This document shows, piece after piece, positions 41,591 through 44,199 of a DNA stretch of 44,199 nt. Each line of letters opens with the position of its first letter. Positions within the stretch are counted from its first letter, which is position 1. The DNA is from an uncultured Clostridia bacterium (lineage in GTDB: Bacteria; Bacillota; Clostridia; TANB77; CAG-508): assembly GCA_934130935.1 (NCBI GenBank), contig CAKOYQ010000013.1, positions 1-44,199 of the forward strand. Reading direction: 5' to 3'. The position numbers were made by a program, and so were the translations under genes. Under the pieces are notes generated by a model, which was not told the DNA's origin, did no database searches, and saw nothing but the letters and a program-made list of their open reading frames with translations.

Positions 41591-42139
41591 ATGGAAGAAA
41601 AAACAGACAAAGAGCTATACAAAGAATTTTTACAAGGAAGTAAAGAAAGCTTTGAAAAATTAGTAATAAAACATAAAAATTCAATGATTTACTTTATTCA
41701 AAAATACGTAAAAAGCATAGACATAGCAGAAGACCTGGCACAAGATGTGTTTGTATATATTTTAGAACACAAAAAAAATTATAAATTTGAATATTGTCTA
41801 AAAACATATCTTTATACAATAGCAAAATCAAAAGCACTAAATTACATTAAAAGAGAAAAGAGAATTGTTAAACTTGATGAAAATCAATTTGAAGATTTAG
41901 AAGAACTTGAAGAAAAAATATTTAGAGACGAAAGAAAAGAAAAATTAAAAGAATCAATTCAAAAACTAAAAATAGAATATCAAAATGCAATTTATTTGGC
42001 AGACATAGAAGAATTAAGTTATAAAGAAATTGCTCATATACTGAAAAAAACAAATTCAAGTGTAAAAGTACTGATTTATCGAGCAAGAGAAGCATTAAGA
42101 AAAATTATGATAGAGGAGGGATATAAAAATGAAAACTAA
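41591..42139 (+). CDS. ECF-family RNA polymerase sigma factor
   Basis: A 182-residue extracytoplasmic-function sigma factor. Region 2 (about 12-85) contains YKEFLQGSKESFEKLVIKH, DIAEDLAQDVFVYIL and TYLYTIAKSKALNYIKREKR. Region 4 (about 115-178) has YQNAIYLADIEELSYKEIAHIL and SSVKVLIYRAREALRK. Such factors are kept inactive by a membrane anti-sigma factor until a surface signal arrives. The next gene overlaps by 11 bp and has a membrane helix, and is the likely regulator. ATG 41591 follows AAGGGGG. Confidence 0.95.
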   Translation: MEEKTDKELYKEFLQGSKESFEKLVIKHKNSMIYFIQKYVKSIDIAEDLAQDVFVYILEHKKNYKFEYCLKTYLYTIAKSKALNYIKREKRIVKLDENQFEDLEELEEKIFRDERKEKLKESIQKLKIEYQNAIYLADIEELSYKEIAHILKKTNSSVKVLIYRAREALRKIMIEEGYKNEN

Positions 42140-44078
42140 TAAAGAATTTATTAATGGAATTTATGAAAAATATGATGAATATTTAAAAGAAAAAAAGAAA
42201 AGAAAACAAATAAATATTAAGAGAATGGTTAATATGGCAGCAGTTGTTATTATATTATTTTCAGCAATAATAGTGCTATCAGAACGAAAAGAGACTCAAG
42301 TTCCTCAAACAATAGTAAGCAATGAAGGTGCAAAACAAGATAAAGTAAACTTAGAGACTGTTGGAAATTTTGAGAATTTTTATAAAGTAATAAAAGAAAG
42401 ATATAATTCAGATAGTATGTTAGAAGGTGAAAGCGAACTAATTCTTGAAGATTCTACAACAAATGCAGAAAGAGATTCTGAAACAAAAAATTCAAAAACA
42501 AACACACAAGTAAATAATGTAGATGAAGCAGATATTGTAAAAGTAGATGGTAATTATATTTATTATGTTTCAAACAAGAAATTAGTAATAATAGATGCTC
42601 ATACTCCTGAAGCATCTGAAAAAATATCAGAAATTAATTATAAAGATACAAATTTCAATCCAAGAGAAGTATATGTAAAAGGTCAAAAAATTATTGTTAT
42701 AGGTAACGAATATGATAATTCATGCAAAACAGAAGCTATTAGCACTGAAGATGTTACAGCAACTGATATTGAAAGAGTTCAAGAGAGCAAACCTAAAAGT
42801 GGAATGAGAATTTATGATATTTCAAATATAAAAGAACCAAAAGAAACTAGAAGAGTAATGATAGAAGGAAATTATATTTCATCAAGAATGATAGAAGATA
42901 ATATTTATTATGTAGCAAATAAATATATTGCAACATCAAATATTCAAAAAAATAAAATGGAAGATTTAGATGAAGACAAATATAAACCAGTATATCAAGA
43001 CACAGCTGTTAGTCAAGAAGAAAAATGTATAAATTATGATTTGATATATTATTTTCCAGAGACACAAGATTCGAGTTACTTAATGCTTGCTGGATTAAAC
43101 ATTAACAATAATGAAGAGGCAGAAATACGAACATTTTTAGGTGCAGGGCAATATATATACTCATCTGAGAAAAATATGTATATAGCAACAAATAAAACAA
43201 CATATGGAAAAGGATATGAAGTTTTAGGAGGAACAACACATTTGCTAAAAATTGAGCTTAATAATGGAAAATTTAATTTTAAAGCAGAATGTAATATAGA
43301 TGGCCAAGTAAATAATCAGTTTTCGATGGATGAAAATAAAGATACATTTAGGATTGCAACAACTACAGGAAATATATGGGTAGATGAAACAACTGCTAAT
43401 AATTTATATATTTTAAATGACAAGTTAGAAGAAATAGGGAGAGTAGAGAACTTTGGAAAGGAAGAAAAAATATACTCTGTAAGATATGTAGAAAACAAAG
43501 CATATGTTGTTACATTTAAACAAACTGATCCGTTATTTGTAATTGATTTATCAAAGTCTACTAAACCACAGATTTTGGGAGAATTAAAAATTCCAGGATA
43601 TAGCACATATTTACATCCATATGATGACACACATTTAATAGGATTTGGATATGATACAAAAGAAAATGGTACTAGAGTGATAACAAATGGTTTAAAAATG
43701 TCTATGTTTGACATATCGGATTTTAATAATCCGCAAGAACTATTTAAAATATCAATAGGAGACAGTAAATATACGTATTCAGAATTACTATATAATCATA
43801 AGGCATTACTTTTTTCAAAAGAGAAGAATATTATAGCATTTCCTTTATATTCTTCATCAGGGAGAAAAACAAATTCAAGAGCTGCTATTTATAATATAGA
43901 TTTAGAAAAAGGTTTTTCTTTAAAAGGAGAGATATCAAATGTTACAAATAAGTATGAAGAAAATGTTAAGAGAATTGTATTTGCAAATGATACATTTTAC
44001 ACTTTTTCGGATTCTCTTGTTAAAGTTGCTAATATGGATACACTTGAGGTTGTAAAAGAATTTACTATTAAAGATTAA
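42129..44078 (+). CDS. Membrane-anchored beta-propeller protein, candidate anti-sigma factor
   Basis: A 649-residue protein. The cytoplasmic N-terminus (about 1-36, KTNKEFINGIYEKYDEYLKEKK) is followed by one membrane helix (about 37-55, MAAVVIILFSAIIVL). A large extracellular region matches the clostridial and archaeal 'beta-propeller domain' secreted protein family (VNNVDEADIVKVDGNYIYYV, then NNLYILNDKLEEIGRVENFG and YLHPYDDTHLIGFGYD). Overlap by 11 bp with the ECF sigma gene and the short basic cytoplasmic segment suggest that it senses a surface signal and controls that sigma factor. No zinc-binding HxxxCxxC motif is present, so the role is inferred from context. Confidence 0.82.
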   Translation: MKTNKEFINGIYEKYDEYLKEKKKRKQINIKRMVNMAAVVIILFSAIIVLSERKETQVPQTIVSNEGAKQDKVNLETVGNFENFYKVIKERYNSDSMLEGESELILEDSTTNAERDSETKNSKTNTQVNNVDEADIVKVDGNYIYYVSNKKLVIIDAHTPEASEKISEINYKDTNFNPREVYVKGQKIIVIGNEYDNSCKTEAISTEDVTATDIERVQESKPKSGMRIYDISNIKEPKETRRVMIEGNYISSRMIEDNIYYVANKYIATSNIQKNKMEDLDEDKYKPVYQDTAVSQEEKCINYDLIYYFPETQDSSYLMLAGLNINNNEEAEIRTFLGAGQYIYSSEKNMYIATNKTTYGKGYEVLGGTTHLLKIELNNGKFNFKAECNIDGQVNNQFSMDENKDTFRIATTTGNIWVDETTANNLYILNDKLEEIGRVENFGKEEKIYSVRYVENKAYVVTFKQTDPLFVIDLSKSTKPQILGELKIPGYSTYLHPYDDTHLIGFGYDTKENGTRVITNGLKMSMFDISDFNNPQELFKISIGDSKYTYSELLYNHKALLFSKEKNIIAFPLYSSSGRKTNSRAAIYNIDLEKGFSLKGEISNVTNKYEENVKRIVFANDTFYTFSDSLVKVANMDTLEVVKEFTIKD

Positions 44079-44110
44079 TTATAAAAATTTATTAATATTA
44101 TAGACAAATT

Positions 44111-44199
44111 TTAAATAATAGTGATACTATTTTTAATATTATCCTTAATGTTTTCTTTAACATTAAACGTTGCCTTGACAGCAGTTCTGTATAAGAACT
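44111..44199 (-). CDS. Possible C-terminal end of a minus-strand gene running off the window
   Basis: The minus strand is open from the window edge to a TAA at 44111, encoding TAVKATFNVKENIKDNIKNS near its end. It is only 28 residues long, so it may be chance. I see no other gene in the last 120 bases. Confidence 0.25.
   Translation of the reverse strand, partial: FLYRTAVKATFNVKENIKDNIKNSITII

Overview
The window is AT-rich, gene-dense DNA from an endospore-forming Firmicute, most likely an uncultured gut-type member of the Clostridia. The evidence is the very low GC content, strong AGGAGG-type ribosome binding sites, TTG/GTG starts, and a full set of clostridial sporulation genes (spoIIAA-spoIIAB-sigF, spoIID, a SpoIIQ-like gene, a spoIVFA/spoIVFB-like pair and dpaA). 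The species cannot be named from the sequence. I recognise no rRNA, tRNA, CRISPR array, prophage or transposase.

Layout. 1-5.6 kb: a GH15 glucoamylase-like enzyme and a large surface papain-like protease with four Ig-like repeats and an IPNAG wall-sorting tail. 5.6-12.5 kb: pth, an RNase E/G gene lacking its zinc-link C-terminus, rimO, an unknown acidic protein, a TPR gene broken by one inserted base, and dpaA without dpaB. 12.5-15.8 kb: a 346-bp palindromic repeat element, uppP, then tsaE and asnS on the minus strand. 15.8-21.7 kb: a WG-repeat protein, a patatin, a cysteine desulfurase and a short division cluster (MraZ boxes, mraZ, rsmH, an ftsL-like gene). 21.7-25.3 kb: a frameshifted HD-GYP gene, and a sortase plus thioester-adhesin operon whose promoter carries two helically phased Spo0A boxes. 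25.3-31.2 kb: spoIVFA/spoIVFB-like genes, der, plsY, gpsA, a zinc-ribbon protein and dtd. 31.2-34.9 kb: the spoIIA operon with Spo0A boxes, spoIID and a SpoIIQ-like gene. 34.9-44.2 kb: a U32 peptidase, a dockerin-bearing glucosaminidase, a cadherin-like membrane protein, an APH-family kinase, and an ECF sigma factor overlapping a beta-propeller membrane protein.

The most unusual signal is a dispersed palindromic repeat family. Its core is about 33 bp, runs from AGGGCAA to TTGCCCT and contains GGAACCGACCCC. It occurs singly on both sides of der, between asnS and tsaE, as an inverted pair between two convergent genes, and as 62-bp perfect terminal inverted repeats of a 346-bp near-palindrome. 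The right half of that element is duplicated at the left edge of the window with only two differences over about 163 bp. One core lies inside the U32 peptidase reading frame and adds 11 codons in frame, much like the protein-coding palindromic elements known from Rickettsia.

The gene set links cell-envelope construction and sporulation. Spo0A-type sites precede both the spoIIA operon and the sortase/adhesin operon, which suggests that the adhesin and its sortase are deployed at sporulation onset. Two single-base frameshifts (TPR gene, HD-GYP gene) and two truncated C-termini (RNase E/G, LPITG adhesin) are either genuine gene decay or assembly errors.
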